Of a DNA stretch of 14,457 nt, positions 13,652-14,457 are shown piece after piece. Under the pieces are notes generated by a model, which worked only from the letters and a program-made list of their open reading frames with translations, searched no databases and was not told the origin of the DNA. The stretch comes from CAZTLI01 sp964614375. Lineage in GTDB: Bacteria > Chloroflexota > Anaerolineae > Aggregatilineales > Phototrophicaceae. The DNA lies in assembly GCA_964614375.1 (NCBI GenBank), contig CAZTLI010000090.1, forward strand, positions 1-14,457. Reading direction: 5' to 3'. Position 1 is the stretch's first letter. Each line of letters begins with the position of its first letter. A program made the position numbers and the translations under genes.

Positions 13652-14457
13652 TTGGGCGGACAGTGGCACTCATGGGCACGGCACTGGCAAGTGGTCTGGC
13701 GCTGCGCCGGATTACACAGACATTCAAGGCGCTGGACGCACGCCGTCAACCGGACTTTTTCTATGATAGGGTGGACGATTGCGCGGCGGGGATTCCTGTA
13801 TTCACCTATCACTCGATTGCGCCATCCGGCACGCCCGATTCGGTCACCGCAGCCGATTTTGAGCGGCACATGCGGTATCTGGCTGAGAATGATTATCATA
13901 CCCTGCACGCCGATGATCTGGTCAACTATTTGACGTATCACGAGAGCGTCCCGCGCCGTTCGGTAGTGATTACATTCGATGATGGTCGCGCCAGCCTGTG
14001 GACAACGGCCTATCCGATTTTGAAACGGTATGGCTTGCGCGCCGTCTGTTTTCTAGTGCCGGGACTCATGCCGGAAGGGGGCGTCCGACCTGTGGATGGT
14101 GACTCAACAGTTGCAACAGCCGACACAGGCGACACACCAATGCTGACATGGGCCGAAGTCAGCCAGATGCGCGCCGACGGACTGATTGATTTTCAATCGC
14201 ACTCGTTAAATCACACGCTCATTTATACTGCGCCTGTCATCGTCGATTTCTTCCGTCCGGGCTATCGGGGCGGTTACCATCACTTTGGCATTCCGGCAAT
14301 ACGTTGGCGCGGGACCGACCTGCTGCACACGCCGCCACCATCGGGCACGCCCATCTATCGCAGCCAATCGCGCCTGAGTGCCGCCCGCCGCTACTATGAT
14401 GATGAACCGTTACGTCAGGCCTGCATTGATTATGTGGCTGAACACGGTGGCGACAGC
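13648..14457 (+). CDS. Polysaccharide deacetylase, NodB/CE4 type, 3'-truncated by window edge
   Basis: The frame starts at the ATG overlapping the flippase stop and stays open to the last base, giving 270 codons. The deduced protein has a weakly hydrophobic N-terminus (about 5-19) that might be an uncleaved anchor. The NodB core follows: PVFTYHSI (51-58), motif 1 TFDDG (109-113) with the catalytic-base and metal aspartates 111 and 112, and motif 2 HSLNH (185-189) with both metal-binding histidines. FFRPGYRGG (201-209) comes very soon after motif 2, and PIYRSQSRLSAARRYYDDE appears near the edge. The later part of the catalytic domain is probably beyond the window. Likely role: removes N- or O-acetyl groups from the polysaccharide made by this operon. 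The usual terminal histidine motif cannot be checked. Confidence 0.88.
   Translation, partial: MIGRTVALMGTALASGLALRRITQTFKALDARRQPDFFYDRVDDCAAGIPVFTYHSIAPSGTPDSVTAADFERHMRYLAENDYHTLHADDLVNYLTYHESVPRRSVVITFDDGRASLWTTAYPILKRYGLRAVCFLVPGLMPEGGVRPVDGDSTVATADTGDTPMLTWAEVSQMRADGLIDFQSHSLNHTLIYTAPVIVDFFRPGYRGGYHHFGIPAIRWRGTDLLHTPPPSGTPIYRSQSRLSAARRYYDDEPLRQACIDYVAEHGGDS

Overview
The window reads as one stretch of a bacterial chromosome with every recognisable gene on the + strand. It is moderately GC-rich by eye. I see no rRNA, tRNA, CRISPR array, transposase or phage gene. The style of the genes suggests an anaerobic or facultative, possibly Chloroflexota-like bacterium: a single-chain pyruvate:ferredoxin oxidoreductase next to a dihydroorotate-dehydrogenase-like protein, and a sugar transferase carrying an insert I associate with that phylum. 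This assignment is an impression from protein style; nothing in the window is taxonomically decisive.

Region 1 (1-4346) is energy metabolism. It holds a 5'-truncated nifJ-type oxidoreductase and a DHOD-like flavoprotein that lacks the usual catalytic loop. A strong intrinsic terminator (4315-4346) closes the unit.

Region 2 (4347-4574) is an AT-rich control region. It contains two 16-bp CRP/FNR-family-like palindromes whose starts are exactly 21 bp apart, a plausible sigma70-type promoter overlapping the second, and a third dyad at the expected transcription start.

Region 3 (4575 to the right edge) is a compact exopolysaccharide/O-antigen-type operon running off the window. In order it encodes: a priming phosphoglycosyl transferase; a Gfo/Idh/MocA oxidoreductase and a DegT/DnrJ/EryC1 aminotransferase that probably make an amino sugar; an unrecognised cysteine-rich protein; a FemAB/GNAT-like acyltransferase; a 967-residue fusion of Wzz, BY-kinase-like and O-antigen ligase/polymerase domains; a Wzx-type flippase; and a NodB-type polysaccharide deacetylase cut by the window edge. 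Several junctions overlap (ATGA at 8212 and 13648, 8 bp at 12188, 40 bp at 6467), so translation is probably coupled.

Together the genes cover priming on undecaprenyl phosphate, sugar modification, flipping, chain-length control, polymerisation or ligation, and trimming. The other glycosyltransferases needed to build a repeat unit are not in the window and may lie downstream.

The most novel element is the fusion protein. It puts length control, a P-loop domain that looks catalytically degenerate, and the polymerase/ligase on one polypeptide. The second candidate is the cysteine-rich protein just upstream.
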